Below, in pieces: positions 1 to 8,102 of a stretch of DNA of 64,000 nucleotides. This DNA comes from Arthrobacter sp. FW306-07-I (GTDB taxonomy: Bacteria > Actinomycetota > Actinomycetes > Actinomycetales > Micrococcaceae). The notes beneath the pieces were generated by a model that saw only the letters and a list, made by a program, of their open reading frames with translations, ran no database searches and was not told where the DNA came from. Where the stretch lies: NCBI RefSeq assembly GCF_021800405.1, contig NZ_CP084550.1, positions 1,240,001 to 1,304,000 of the forward strand. The letters are read 5' to 3'. The position numbers and the translations under genes were made by a program. Numbering within the stretch: position 1 is the stretch's first letter; every line of letters starts with the position of its first letter.

Positions 1-4
1 TCAT
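1..4 (-). CDS. Start codon of a leftward gene outside the window
   Basis: On the minus strand the first bases read as an ATG at positions 4-2. A clear ribosome binding site, AGGAGA, lies at 16-11, six bases before it. This spacing is ideal, so a gene probably begins here and continues to the left of the window. Nothing can be said about its product. Confidence 0.45.
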
Positions 5-139
5 GTCCTGTCTCCTTATCCGGCAGGAGCCTGGGTCCTGCCCTGCCTTCCAGTCCAGTCCCGGGGGCAGGTGCGGAAAAAGAGGAGAAGGTCCTTGCGC
101 GGGTAATGCCACCCGGTAGCAGGATCACGCGGAATGGCG

Positions 140-526
140 TCACGGCAGGACCTTGCGCCCCCTGGGCTCCTTGGGCTCTTTTGGCGGCAGGGACGCGACG
201 TAGGCCAGTGCCTTCTCAGCCCATGCCCGCGCCCGGGTCTCGTCGCCGTCGCCCTCTTCATTCCACACTTCCGGCAGCCCGGTGTACCCGCCCATCGGCC
301 GGTCCGCAGGGCCGAACGGCACGGTCCGCTCAGAGGACTCCAGCAGCTCCTTGTCCTCCCGGGAGAGCTTGACCCCGATGGTGGCGCCGAACAGCCCGGC
401 GAACATGTTGCCGTTGACGAACGCCCCCAGGTTGCCGAACATCGGCTTCACCACCACGCCCGGGTGGTCGGGGACCACGCGCCGGAACCGCTCTTTCTCT
501 TCCTCTGTTGCCTTGGGCATTTCCAT
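140..526 (-). CDS. TfoX N-terminal domain family protein
   Basis: A 128-residue protein resembling the small single-domain TfoX/Sxy N-terminal family. Members share a core with a Met-Phe-Gly-Gly/Asn turn and an F-G-like strand; here MFGNLGAFVNGNMFAGLF spans residues 29-46. The acidic/basic C-terminus ends in a Lys/Arg-rich tail. In gamma-proteobacteria the domain is part of a competence activator, but stand-alone actinobacterial copies have no established function. The start has a GGAAGG site upstream. It is transcribed away from the lipoprotein-NRAMP module with a 240-bp divergent gap between them. Competence should not be inferred from the family name alone. Confidence 0.75.
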   Translation of the reverse strand: MEMPKATEEEKERFRRVVPDHPGVVVKPMFGNLGAFVNGNMFAGLFGATIGVKLSREDKELLESSERTVPFGPADRPMGGYTGLPEVWNEEGDGDETRARAWAEKALAYVASLPPKEPKEPRGRKVLP

Positions 527-766
527 GGCTTCACCTTCCGGTGGCAGGGGTCTGTTCCGCAGGATCTCGATGCAGGATATGCCTGTTTGCCGGCGGGGGA
601 TAGGGTCGGCCGGTGCCAGGGCGCAGTCGGTAATTGATCGGCCTTTGAGCAGGTCAAACTTCCCCAGCGAGTGCTATACCTGACCGTAGGCAACTAAATC
701 TTTTGGCTGCCTGCGCAGGGCGGATTGGCTAGGATCCGGGACGTCCCCGGGGGGCTGGAGGCAAGA

Positions 767-1267
767 GTGCTGAACACGCCGGCCCGGGCCCCGGCCGCAG
801 ACATTCCGGTCCGGCGCGGCGAAAAGCCTGGGCTCCTGGCCCTCGCCGCGCTCGCCGTCCTCAGCCTCGCTTTCGTCGCCGGCTGCAGCGGCGGCACCAG
901 CCAGACGGTCTCCGGCGCAGTGAAGGACAGCTCCTCCGCCGTTGCCACCGCCGGGATCGCCCTGCGGCAGGACATGGACGGCAAACTGACCCGCGCAGCA
1001 GCATCGACCACCCTTGACGATGAGCTCAAGGAGATCCAGACCAGCCGGAGCGCAATCCTGAAGCTCTCCCCGGCCACCCAGGGAGACCGCGAAACGCAGA
1101 AGCAGGCATTGGAGGTGCTGGACAAGTGCGCGGCGGGGTTCGCCACCGCCCGCGCCGCATTGGCAGCAAACGACGGCGGCACCCCCTCCCTCCCCGACGG
1201 TGACAAGGCGCTTGCGGACGCGCAGGACGCCCTCAAGCAGCTCGAAGGCAAGGTGGGGGACAAGTGA
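767..1267 (+). CDS. Putative lipoprotein heading the NRAMP/PRC module
   Basis: A 166-residue exported protein. The GTG at 767 was chosen over an upstream TTG (725) because GGAG sits six bases before it. A hydrophobic segment of about 18 residues ends in a lipobox (FVAGC), so the mature protein should start with a lipid-modified Cys on the outer face of the membrane. The rest is helical and charged, with no family I recognise. Its stop overlaps the transporter start in the arrangement GTGA, which points to translational coupling. By position it may be an accessory or extracellular partner of the transporter; that is inference. Confidence 0.7.
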   Translation: MLNTPARAPAADIPVRRGEKPGLLALAALAVLSLAFVAGCSGGTSQTVSGAVKDSSSAVATAGIALRQDMDGKLTRAAASTTLDDELKEIQTSRSAILKLSPATQGDRETQKQALEVLDKCAAGFATARAALAANDGGTPSLPDGDKALADAQDALKQLEGKVGDK

Positions 1268-2490
1268 AACGGCTGCTCGGCGTCGCGCTCGGGATCCTGA
1301 CCGCCATTGGCGGGTTCGTGGACATCGGGGACCTGGTGACCAACGCCGTCGTCGGTTCCCGCTTTGGCCTGTCCCTGGTGTGGGTGGTGGCTGTGGGCGT
1401 CGTGGGAATCATCCTGTTCGCGAACATGTCCGGCAGGGTTGCAGCGGTGTCAGGCCGGGCCACCTTCGAGGTGATCCGCGAGCGGCTGGGGCCACGGGCC
1501 GGGCTGGCCAATCTCTCGGCGTCGTTCCTGATCAACCTGATGACCGTCACCGCGGAGATCGGCGGCGTGGCCCTGGCCCTGCAGCTGGCCAGCAGCGTCT
1601 ACTACCTGCTGTGGATTCCCGTGGCCGCCGTGGCGGTGTGGCTGGTGATCTGGCGGGTCCGGTTCTCCATCATGGAAAACGTCACAGGCCTGCTGGGGCT
1701 GACCCTGATGGTGTTCGCGGTGGCACTGTTCCTGCTCAAGCCCGACTGGGCGTCCCTTGCCGGGCAGCTGGCGCCGGCCGTGCCGCAGCAGGAAACGGTG
1801 TGGACGTACAGCTACTACGCCATCGCCCTCTTCGGTGCGGCCATGACCCCGTACGAGGTCTTTTTCTTCTCCTCCGGTGCCGTGGAGGAAGGATGGACGG
1901 TTAAGGATCTGATGCAGGAGCGGATCAACGTCCTGGTGGGGTTCCCGCTGGGTGGTTTGCTGTCCGTGGCCATCGCCGCGTGCGCCACTGTGGTCCTCCT
2001 TCCGGCCGGCATCTCGGTGACGTCGCTGTCCCAGGTCATCCTGCCCGTCGCCGAAGGGGCCGGGAAGCTTGGACTGGCGTTCGTCCTGGTGGGGATCGTC
2101 GCGGCAACCTTCGGTGCCGCCCTGGAAACCACCCTTTCCAGTGGGTACACACTGGCGCAGTTCTTCGGCTGGTCCTGGGGCAAGTTCCGCCGCCCGGCCG
2201 AGGCCGCCCGCTTCCACCTGGCCATGATTGTGTGCCTGCTGGTGGGGATGGCCGTGCTGGCCACCGGCGTGGACCCCGTGCTGGTGACCGAATACTCGGT
2301 GGTGTTCTCCGCGATTGCCCTGCCCCTGACGTACCTGCCCATCCTCATCGTGGCCAATGACCCCCAGTACATGCACGAGCATGTGAACGGGCGGGTGGTG
2401 AACGCGCTGGGCATGGTCTACCTGGTGATTATCCTGGTCGCCTCCATTGCCGCCATTCCCCTCATGATCGCCACAGGAGCCGGCTCATGA
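1264..2490 (+). CDS. NRAMP (SLC11)-related divalent metal transporter with non-canonical site
   Basis: A 408-residue integral membrane protein with about eleven hydrophobic segments and the SLC11/NRAMP pattern. Canonical NRAMPs bind Mn2+/Fe2+ through a DPGN motif in helix 1 and an M-P-H motif in helix 6. Here helix 1 carries D20-I-G-D23 and the helix 6 region reads A-M-T-P-Y-E near residue 194. Aspartate and methionine are present, but Pro/Asn and the helix 6 His are not. Departure from the canonical site is known in NRAMP-related magnesium transporters, so Mg2+ is a reasonable alternative substrate. The GTG start overlaps the lipoprotein stop, and the stop overlaps the next ATG (ATGA). It must be co-translated with its neighbours. 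Confidence 0.78.
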   Translation: MKRLLGVALGILTAIGGFVDIGDLVTNAVVGSRFGLSLVWVVAVGVVGIILFANMSGRVAAVSGRATFEVIRERLGPRAGLANLSASFLINLMTVTAEIGGVALALQLASSVYYLLWIPVAAVAVWLVIWRVRFSIMENVTGLLGLTLMVFAVALFLLKPDWASLAGQLAPAVPQQETVWTYSYYAIALFGAAMTPYEVFFFSSGAVEEGWTVKDLMQERINVLVGFPLGGLLSVAIAACATVVLLPAGISVTSLSQVILPVAEGAGKLGLAFVLVGIVAATFGAALETTLSSGYTLAQFFGWSWGKFRRPAEAARFHLAMIVCLLVGMAVLATGVDPVLVTEYSVVFSAIALPLTYLPILIVANDPQYMHEHVNGRVVNALGMVYLVIILVASIAAIPLMIATGAGS

Positions 2491-2897
2491 CATCCACTCC
2501 CGGCCCGCTGACTCCCGCCCCCCAGGTCGCCGGGCGCATCCTGGATGCCCAGCTGCACCTCATGGACCGGCAGGTGCTGGACTACGACGGCGTCCCGGTC
2601 ACCACCGTCGATGACCTCGAGGTGAGCGGGCCTGCTTTGGACGAGGACATCCCGGCGGGGACCCCGGCGCCGGTCATCACTGCGCTGCTGACGGGGTCGG
2701 TGCTGGGGACGCGCATCTTTGGCGGCAGGCCGCCGTCGTCCCGCCTGGTCCGCATCCCGTGGAAGGACGTGGCTGAAGTCGGCGTGGTGGTGCGGCTTGG
2801 CGTCAAGGGTGAGCCGCTGGACGCCAGCTGGGTGGAACGGTGGGTGCGGGACAAGATCATCGCGCGCATCCCGGGAGGCCGCCATGATCCTCGGTGA
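2487..2897 (+). CDS. PRC-barrel-like protein 1 of the metal-transport module
   Basis: A 136-residue soluble protein with the strand-rich pattern of PRC-barrel proteins: residues 15-45 contain a segment on the ligand-holding fold (VLDYDGVPVTTVDDLEV), followed by a Gly/Arg segment and a C-terminal half with alternating Val residues. The start overlaps the transporter stop as ATGA, and the 3' end overlaps the next PRC gene by 14 bp. PRC-barrels are found fused to or next to MgtE-type Mg2+ channels in actinobacteria. Here two separate PRC proteins follow an NRAMP-like transporter, suggesting a cytoplasmic gating or sensing role. The role is inferred from context only. Confidence 0.65.
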   Translation: MTSTPGPLTPAPQVAGRILDAQLHLMDRQVLDYDGVPVTTVDDLEVSGPALDEDIPAGTPAPVITALLTGSVLGTRIFGGRPPSSRLVRIPWKDVAEVGVVVRLGVKGEPLDASWVERWVRDKIIARIPGGRHDPR

Positions 2898-3231
2898 CCT
2901 GCTGGGCACGCCCGTCCTGGACGCCGACGGCGGGCGGCTGGGCCGGGTGGCCGACGTCCGGTTCGTGCTGGACGGGACGCCGCACCAGCTGATGGCCGAA
3001 CCGCGGCTGCTGGGGCTGGTGGTCGGCCCGCACAGCGCGGCTTCCTTCCTGGGGTACGAACGCAACGGCCTCACCCAGCCGCGCACCATTGCCCGGATCC
3101 TTCGGTGGCGGCACCGCGGATCGTTCCTGGTGCTGTGGGAGGACATCGCCATGGTGGGCGCCCGCTCCGTCCGCCTCCGTCCGGGGTTCACCCGTTACAG
3201 CACTGCCCTGGAGGGCGGCGAGCAGGCGTAA
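2884..3231 (+). CDS. PRC-barrel-like protein 2 of the metal-transport module
   Basis: A 115-residue protein opening with a typical PRC-barrel start (MILGDLLGTPVLDADGGRLG), followed by strands VADVRFVLD and LLGLVVG. The ATG at 2884 lies inside the 3' end of the preceding gene and starts exactly at the domain boundary, so longer upstream starts are rejected. It is the last gene of the four-gene unit that begins at 767. Together the two PRC proteins may form a hetero-oligomer on the transporter. No terminator was seen immediately downstream; the next recognisable element is the cold-shock leader. Confidence 0.68.
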   Translation: MILGDLLGTPVLDADGGRLGRVADVRFVLDGTPHQLMAEPRLLGLVVGPHSAASFLGYERNGLTQPRTIARILRWRHRGSFLVLWEDIAMVGARSVRLRPGFTRYSTALEGGEQA

Positions 3232-3382
3232 TCCGGGCCTGAACAGGGGAGCGATTAGGTATGGGCCCAAATTCCTGTAGTGTTGAACCTGTTGTTGTGT
3301 TTATGCAGTTGGTAGTTCAGGCAGTACGCGCGGTCGAAAGTCCGTGTTCTTCTGAAGTAGCGGTTTTTGAACACCCCACGCC

Positions 3383-3412
3383 GGAGGGCCCGAAAGTCGG
3401 GACTTTCCCTCC
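3383..3412 (+). promoter_or_regulatory. Structured 5' leader of the cold-shock gene
   Basis: Between the PRC gene and the cold-shock gene lie about 200 bases. Just before the start codon, GGAGGG (3383-3388) pairs with CCCTCC (3407-3412), and inside it GAAAGT pairs with ACTTT. A long structured leader is typical of temperature-responsive csp mRNAs. The start codon follows 22 bases later behind AAGGA. No convincing -35/-10 pair was identified. Confidence 0.4.
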
Positions 3413-3434
3413 ACCTTCACGAAGGACAAAATAA

Positions 3435-3638
3435 ATGGCTACTGGTACCGTCAAATGGTTTAACGCTGAAAAGGGCTTCGGCTTCATCTCCCCGGACGAC
3501 TCCTCGCAGGACGTGTTCGCGCACTACTCCGCGATCAACTCCTCCGGCTTCCGCTCCCTCGAAGAGAACCAGAAGGTTTCCTTCGACACCGAGCAGGGCC
3601 CCAAGGGTCCCCAGGCCACCAACATCCAGGCTCTCTAA
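3435..3638 (+). CDS. CspA-family cold-shock protein
   Basis: A 67-residue single cold-shock domain with the diagnostic nucleic-acid-binding motifs KGFGFI (RNP1, residues 13-18) and DVFAHYSAI (RNP2-like, 29-37), beginning [10 protein letters not shown]. It is a single-stranded RNA/DNA chaperone of the cytoplasm. AAGGA precedes the ATG. Length and sequence match the usual actinobacterial CspA. It is monocistronic: a long leader on one side and a strong terminator on the other. Confidence 0.96.
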   Translation: MATGTVKWFNAEKGFGFISPDDSSQDVFAHYSAINSSGFRSLEENQKVSFDTEQGPKGPQATNIQAL

Positions 3639-3670
3639 TTTCCTAGGGATCCGGGACCGTTAGGTTTCCG

Positions 3671-3710
3671 AGCAGGGCTTGCCGTTCATCGGCAGGCCCT
3701 GCTTTTTGTT
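3671..3710 (+). terminator. Intrinsic terminator of the cold-shock gene
   Basis: AGCAGGGC(T)TGCCG pairs with CGGCAGGCCCTGCT around a five-base loop and is followed by a run of Ts (ctttttgtt). This is a textbook rho-independent terminator 33 bases after the stop codon. Confidence 0.9.
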
Positions 3711-4126
3711 AACCCACGTGTGGCAGTTCTGCCCGGTCCAGTACTGCCTGACCGGCCCGTGACCGCATAAGCGGCGCTGGGCAACAACGGTTGTGCGGTC
3801 GACGGCCGCTTATGGCAAGGCGGTGCCCCTTTCGACGCTCTCGACATAATTCAGTTGAAGGAGCAATCTTGTAAGTGCGTACGTTTGCAGCGTGCCAAAC
3901 CCACGCCCGCGGCGTCCGGAGAAAAATCCAACCTGCGCGGCACCAGTTGGGGTGGTGCATGTCCGGCACGAAAGTCGGCCGGCACCGGCTGCCCGCGCTC
4001 CCCGGCGTTGGCACCCGGCACCTTCACTTCACAATCAGTGGCCGGTTCGGCCAGTCATGCGATGGATTGGATCGGCTGCACTTGCACATCGGCCTTTGGC
4101 TGATTGCCGTTCAAGAGAGCGTCGCT
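3711..4126. other. 416-bp gap with an inverted repeat before the cupredoxin gene
   Basis: No coding region is credible here. An ORF in frame with the cupredoxin gene extends back to a GTG at 3875 behind AAGGAG, but its 84 extra residues are rich in Arg/His/Cys and would hide the signal peptide. The gap contains CATAAGCGGC at 3766-3775 and its reverse complement at 3805-3814, forming a 10-bp stem with a 29-base internal region. This may be an operator or leader structure. No clear promoter was seen. Confidence 0.5.
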
Positions 4127-5080
4127 ATGAAGCACATTCGGGGAAACAATCCGAGATTCAAGAAACTGGCGTTTATTGTCGCGTTCGCCGTTGCCCTGCT
4201 GGCATCGATGGCTGCCGCAGGCCCGGCGTCTGCCAGCGGATGGGGGCACAGAACCTGGGAGGTCCTGGTGGGCTCTGAGTCCCATGACCAGGAGATCCAG
4301 GGCATGGCTTTCCTTCCCTCCGAGATCTTCATCAATGAGGGGGACACCATCAAATGGGAGGCTAACGCCGCAGAAATCCACACGGTGACATTCCTTGCGT
4401 CGGGACAGCCGCTGGAACCATTTAACCCGTTCGACGAAAATGAGCTGCTGAAGCGCGGAGGCGACAGCTACGACGGGCATTCCTACTACAACTCCGGCAT
4501 CCTGGCCAATGTGGACGTGCCCGGCTTCCCTGACGCCACCAGCTACAGCTTGGCGTTCCCGCGTGAAGGCGACTTCACCTACTACTGCCTGGTCCACGGC
4601 GACGTGATGAAGGGGACCGTCCACGTCCGTGAACAGGGCACGGAGTACCCGTACAGCCAGGCTGACTACAACCGCTCTTCACGGGCGGAGGCGCGGTCCA
4701 TCCTCCGGGACGGACACGAACTCGACCAGGAGCTGGCGGACCAAGCCAGCAACCATCGCGTGCTGGCAGGCAGTGACGACGGCGTGGCCATGGTCATGCG
4801 CTTTGTTCGGCCCATCGTGACGGTGCACGTTGGCGATACGGTCGTGTTCGCCAATACAGGAATGGGAGCTCCCCATACCGTGACCTTTGGCACTGAACCG
4901 GCGAATGTTTTTGCGCCTTCAGGAACCCCGGCGAATTTCACGGGTGGGGACCTGAACTCCGGGATCATCCCGCCCGGTGGTGAATTCACCGTGAAGTTCC
5001 AGGCGAAGGGCACCTTTAAGTACATCTGCGCACTCCATGACTACATGGGCATGGTGGGCAAGGTGAAAGTCGTCGACTGA
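4127..5080 (+). CDS. Secreted protein with two cupredoxin (plastocyanin/azurin-like) domains
   Basis: A 317-residue exported protein. The ATG at 4127 gives a positively charged N-terminus, a hydrophobic stretch (residues 12-30) and an Ala-X-Ala cleavage site near residue 37. Two copper-binding domains follow. Each has a complete type-1 copper ligand set: His in EIHTVTF plus Cys-His-Met in YYCLVHGDVMKG for the first, and His in APHTVTFG plus Cys-His-Met in YICALHDYMGM for the second. It is therefore likely an extracytoplasmic electron carrier or copper-handling protein with two redox centres. It stands alone between terminators. No oxidase gene lies nearby, so its partner is unknown. Confidence 0.88.
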   Translation: MKHIRGNNPRFKKLAFIVAFAVALLASMAAAGPASASGWGHRTWEVLVGSESHDQEIQGMAFLPSEIFINEGDTIKWEANAAEIHTVTFLASGQPLEPFNPFDENELLKRGGDSYDGHSYYNSGILANVDVPGFPDATSYSLAFPREGDFTYYCLVHGDVMKGTVHVREQGTEYPYSQADYNRSSRAEARSILRDGHELDQELADQASNHRVLAGSDDGVAMVMRFVRPIVTVHVGDTVVFANTGMGAPHTVTFGTEPANVFAPSGTPANFTGGDLNSGIIPPGGEFTVKFQAKGTFKYICALHDYMGMVGKVKVVD

Positions 5081-5096
5081 CGCCTGGTATTACTGC

Positions 5097-5136
5097 GGCC
5101 CGCCCGGGCGGTTGTCCTGGGCGGGCCATTTTTTGT
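5097..5136 (+). terminator. Intrinsic terminator after the cupredoxin gene
   Basis: GGCCCGCCC (5097-5105) pairs perfectly with GGGCGGGCC (5119-5127), followed by ATTTTTTG. The convergent gntR gene ends 38 bases further on, so it may act for both. Confidence 0.9.
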
Positions 5137-5174
5137 TTAGCCAGGGATTTGTTTGGCCAGGGAGTAGTGGCGCG

Positions 5175-5909
5175 TCAGCGCAGCCCCATCGCCTCGCGGA
5201 CCTCGTCGAGGATGTGGTGCATGGCCTGTTCCGCCGCCGCAGTGTCCCCGCCTGCCACGGCCGCGGCAACATCCTCGTGGGCCTTCAGTGCTTCGCTCCG
5301 TGGCTTGAACGGCATGAGGCCCTGCTTGGTACGGCTGGTCAGTACCTCGGCCACCATGCCCTCGAGCGCGCGGAACATCTCGTTGCCACAGCTGCGCAGC
5401 AGCAGTTGATGAAAGGCGATGTCGGCGGCCAGGAAGGACTGCAGGTCGCCGGCTTCACCCCGTCGGCGGAGGTCGGCCGCCAGTGATACCAGCTGGGCGC
5501 GCTCGGCCGCGCTGGCCCGGCGCGCCGCCCCGGCGGCGGCGATGGGTTCGACGGCGATGCGCAGCTCCGTCAGGCTGCTGTACTGCAGGTCCCGCCGGTC
5601 CGAAGCCAGGCGCCACCGGACCAGCTTGGGATCGAACACATTCCACAGCGACGGCTCCTGCACCACGATGCCCACGCGCCGCCGCGAGTAGACCAGGTTT
5701 ATCGATTCCAGAACCTTCATCGTGTCGCGTGCAACAGTCCGGGAGATCCCGTACTCCTGCTGCAGCCCCTCAAGGGTAAGCCGGCTGCCGGGGGCAAGGT
5801 CCCCGGAGGCGATGGCCACACCGACTGCCTCGATAACCCGGCCCTGCGCGGCAGGCAAGGGCCCGCCGTCGTGCATCCCATCGCCGTCCCGGATTGTCGC
5901 CGTCGACAT
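5175..5909 (-). CDS. GntR/FadR-family (FCD domain) regulator of gluconate use
   Basis: A 244-residue regulator. Residues 22-90 form a winged helix-turn-helix of the GntR type (IASGDLAPGSRLTLEGLQQEYGIS-R-VAR pattern). Residues 105-235 form an all-helical FCD ligand domain with the metal/ligand His residues in AFHQLLLRSCGN, AHEDV and AMHHILDEV. It is divergent from gntK and gntP, the usual layout for a local repressor released by gluconate or 6-phosphogluconate. A perfect palindrome in the shared promoter (5989-6003) is the likely operator. Alternative: it may respond to another sugar acid. Confidence 0.88.
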   Translation of the reverse strand: MSTATIRDGDGMHDGGPLPAAQGRVIEAVGVAIASGDLAPGSRLTLEGLQQEYGISRTVARDTMKVLESINLVYSRRRVGIVVQEPSLWNVFDPKLVRWRLASDRRDLQYSSLTELRIAVEPIAAAGAARRASAAERAQLVSLAADLRRRGEAGDLQSFLAADIAFHQLLLRSCGNEMFRALEGMVAEVLTSRTKQGLMPFKPRSEALKAHEDVAAAVAGGDTAAAEQAMHHILDEVREAMGLR

Positions 5910-5988
5910 TCTTCCCCGCTCTCGTCACGCGCCACTGCGCCCTCCAAGAGTACCCGCCGAAGGAGCAAAGGTATGACTTGTGACACGA

Positions 5989-6003
5989 ATAGATACTATC
6001 TAT
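5989..6003. promoter_or_regulatory. Likely operator between gntR and gntK
   Basis: ATAGATA-C-TATCTAT is a perfect 7-bp inverted repeat with one central base, located midway between the divergent genes. TTGTGA at 5978-5983 is a possible -35 element for gntK, so a protein bound here would overlap its promoter. Confidence 0.65.
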
Positions 6004-6100
6004 CGGAAGAAAAGGTGATACCTTATCGCTTGGCCTTGTTCAAAGCAGGCCAGCAGCGAGCTTCTTCGAAAGCCAAAGACGTCTTCTCTGGAGGTATGAC

Positions 6101-6646
6101 ATGCAGTATCCAGCCACGCATCTTGTGGTCATGGGCGTTGCCGGATCCGGCAAATCCACCCTGGCGGCAGCGCTGTCCCAGCAGTTGGGCTGGGCCTGCG
6201 CCGAAGCGGACGAGTTCCACCCGGAATCGAACATCGCCAAAATGACGCAGGGCATTCCCCTCCAGGACGAGGACCGCTGGCCCTGGCTGCAGGAGATCCG
6301 CGACTGGATGTCCGCCCAGGCTGCCGCCGGCACGAGCACGGTCCTCACTTGCTCCGCCCTCAAACGGAGCTACCGGCACCTGCTGTCCCAGGCCGCAGGC
6401 CGCGTTGTCTTCCTCCACCTCGACGGCGGTGCCGACCTGATCAGCCAGCGCATGCAGGGCAGGGAAGGGCACTTCATGCCGCCGACGCTCCTGCCCAGCC
6501 AGCTGGCCACCCTTGAGCCGCTCACCCAGGAAGAGCTCGAGTCAGGCAGCCTCCGCCTCGACATCGCACGCTCACCCGAAGAGCTGGTCGCCGTCGTCGT
6601 CAACGCCCTCAATCTCCCTTCCGGCCAGGCGCCCCAGGCGTCCTGA
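6101..6646 (+). CDS. gntK: Gluconokinase
   Basis: A 181-residue cytoplasmic kinase that phosphorylates gluconate to 6-phosphogluconate using ATP. The P-loop is GVAGSGKST (residues 12-20). The substrate-contact region ADEFHP, the segment LTCSALKRSYR and the arginine-containing lid (QRMQGREGHFMPP) match the GntK family in order and spacing, and the length is usual. GGAGG precedes the ATG. It is followed 36 bp later by gntP on the same strand, so the two should be co-transcribed and controlled by the upstream FCD regulator. Confidence 0.95.
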   Translation: MQYPATHLVVMGVAGSGKSTLAAALSQQLGWACAEADEFHPESNIAKMTQGIPLQDEDRWPWLQEIRDWMSAQAAAGTSTVLTCSALKRSYRHLLSQAAGRVVFLHLDGGADLISQRMQGREGHFMPPTLLPSQLATLEPLTQEELESGSLRLDIARSPEELVAVVVNALNLPSGQAPQAS

Positions 6647-6682
6647 CCCCCCCAATCCCCAACCCTGTTTCAAAGGAGAACC

Positions 6683-8086
6683 ATGACCATCGAAGGATGG
6701 ACCCAGACGCTGGGCGCAGGTCCGCTGCTGCTCATCGCCGCGGCAGCGATTCTTGTGCTGCTGTTCCTGATCATCCGGCTGCGGATGCACGCCTTGATCG
6801 CCCTGATCCTCATCAGCCTCGCCACGGCCTTCGCCACCGGGATCCCCGCCAACAAGGTGGTCCCGGTGCTGGTGGACGGCTTCGGCACCACCCTGGGGAC
6901 GGTGGCGCTGCTGGTGGGCCTGGGCGCGATGCTCGGCCGGATCGTGGAGACCAGCGGCGGCGCCAAGGTCCTGGCGGATTACCTGATCGGCGTCTTCGGC
7001 GAAAAGCGTGCACCGTTCGCACTGGGCCTGGCCTCGCTGATCTTCGGCTTCCCCATCTTCTTCGACGCCGGCCTGGTGGTCATGCTGCCCGTGGTCTTCG
7101 CCGTCGCCCACCGCCTGGGCGGGGGAGTGCTGCGGTACGGCCTGCCCGCCGCCGGCGCCTTCTCGGTGATGCACATCTTCCTGCCGCCACATCCGGGCCC
7201 GGTCTCCGCCGCTGCCTTCTTCGACGCCAACATCGGCCTGGTCCTCATCGCCGGCCTCATCACCGCCATCCCCACCTGGTACGTCACCGCCTATCTCTAC
7301 GGCCTGTACACCGGCAGGAAGCTGGTCCTTCCGGTCCCTGAGATCCTGGGCCACGCCAGTGCCGAGGCCGAGGCCCACCCGCCGAAGTTCCGCACCATCA
7401 TCGGCCTGCTGCTCCTGCCGCTGGTGCTGATCTTCCTCAACACCGGCCTGAACACCCTTGCTTCCTCCGGTGTCCTGGACGAGTCCGTCAAGAAGCAACA
7501 GTGGTTCCAGGTCCTGCGGACCCTTGGCGAGACCCCGGTGGCGCTGCTGATCGCAGTGCTCGCTGCGCTGGTGGTGCTGGGCACGCGCCGCGGCCGCGAC
7601 GCCGCCAGCATGGAGAAGCTGCTCGAATCCTCTTTGGGCCCGGTCTGCTCCGTCATCCTGATCACCGGCGCCGGCGGCATGTTCGGCGGCGTCCTGCGCA
7701 CCTCGGGCATCGGCAAGGCCCTGGCGGACGTGCTGGGCAACGTGGGCATCCCGCTGATCCTGGCCGGCTTCCTGATCTCCGCCATCCTGCGCATCGCCCA
7801 GGGCTCGGCAACCGTCGCACTGACCACCACTGCCGGCCTGATTGCCCCGGCGGTTGCTGCCGGTGGCCTGAACGGAATGCAGGTCGCCGCCATGGTCATC
7901 GCCGTGGCCGCCGGCTCCGTGGTGGTGTCCCACGTCAACGACTCCGGCTTCTGGCTCGTGGGCCGCTTCTTCGGCATGGACGTCAAGACCACCCTGAAGA
8001 CCTGGACCGTGATGGAAACCCTGATCGGCGTGATGGGCTTCGCGGTTGCCGCAGTCATCTTCCTGGTGGCCGGCGCGGCGGGCTGA
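6683..8086 (+). CDS. gntP: Gluconate:H+ symporter, GntP family
   Basis: A 467-residue permease with about twelve to fourteen membrane segments. It shows the GntP-family signatures: a GFGTTLG-like segment near residue 70, IFGFPIFFDAGLVV around 115-130, LPPHPGPV near 170, and C-terminal QGSATVAL and VSHVNDSGFW motifs. Such proteins import gluconate or related aldonates with protons. AAGGAG precedes the start. It completes a regulator-kinase-permease unit that feeds the pentose phosphate pathway. A terminator-like hairpin follows. Confidence 0.94.
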   Translation: MTIEGWTQTLGAGPLLLIAAAAILVLLFLIIRLRMHALIALILISLATAFATGIPANKVVPVLVDGFGTTLGTVALLVGLGAMLGRIVETSGGAKVLADYLIGVFGEKRAPFALGLASLIFGFPIFFDAGLVVMLPVVFAVAHRLGGGVLRYGLPAAGAFSVMHIFLPPHPGPVSAAAFFDANIGLVLIAGLITAIPTWYVTAYLYGLYTGRKLVLPVPEILGHASAEAEAHPPKFRTIIGLLLLPLVLIFLNTGLNTLASSGVLDESVKKQQWFQVLRTLGETPVALLIAVLAALVVLGTRRGRDAASMEKLLESSLGPVCSVILITGAGGMFGGVLRTSGIGKALADVLGNVGIPLILAGFLISAILRIAQGSATVALTTTAGLIAPAVAAGGLNGMQVAAMVIAVAAGSVVVSHVNDSGFWLVGRFFGMDVKTTLKTWTVMETLIGVMGFAVAAVIFLVAGAAG

Positions 8087-8102
8087 CCCCGACAAAGCAA
8101 AG

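Noticed and set aside
3875..4126. N-terminal extension of the cupredoxin gene from a GTG behind AAGGAG
   Set aside because: It would bury the signal peptide after 84 residues of unlikely composition.
6572..8095. 507-residue frame on the minus strand opposite gntP
   Set aside because: Its product is His/Gln/Gly/Asp-rich without hydrophobic core, typical of the antisense frame of a high-GC membrane-protein gene.
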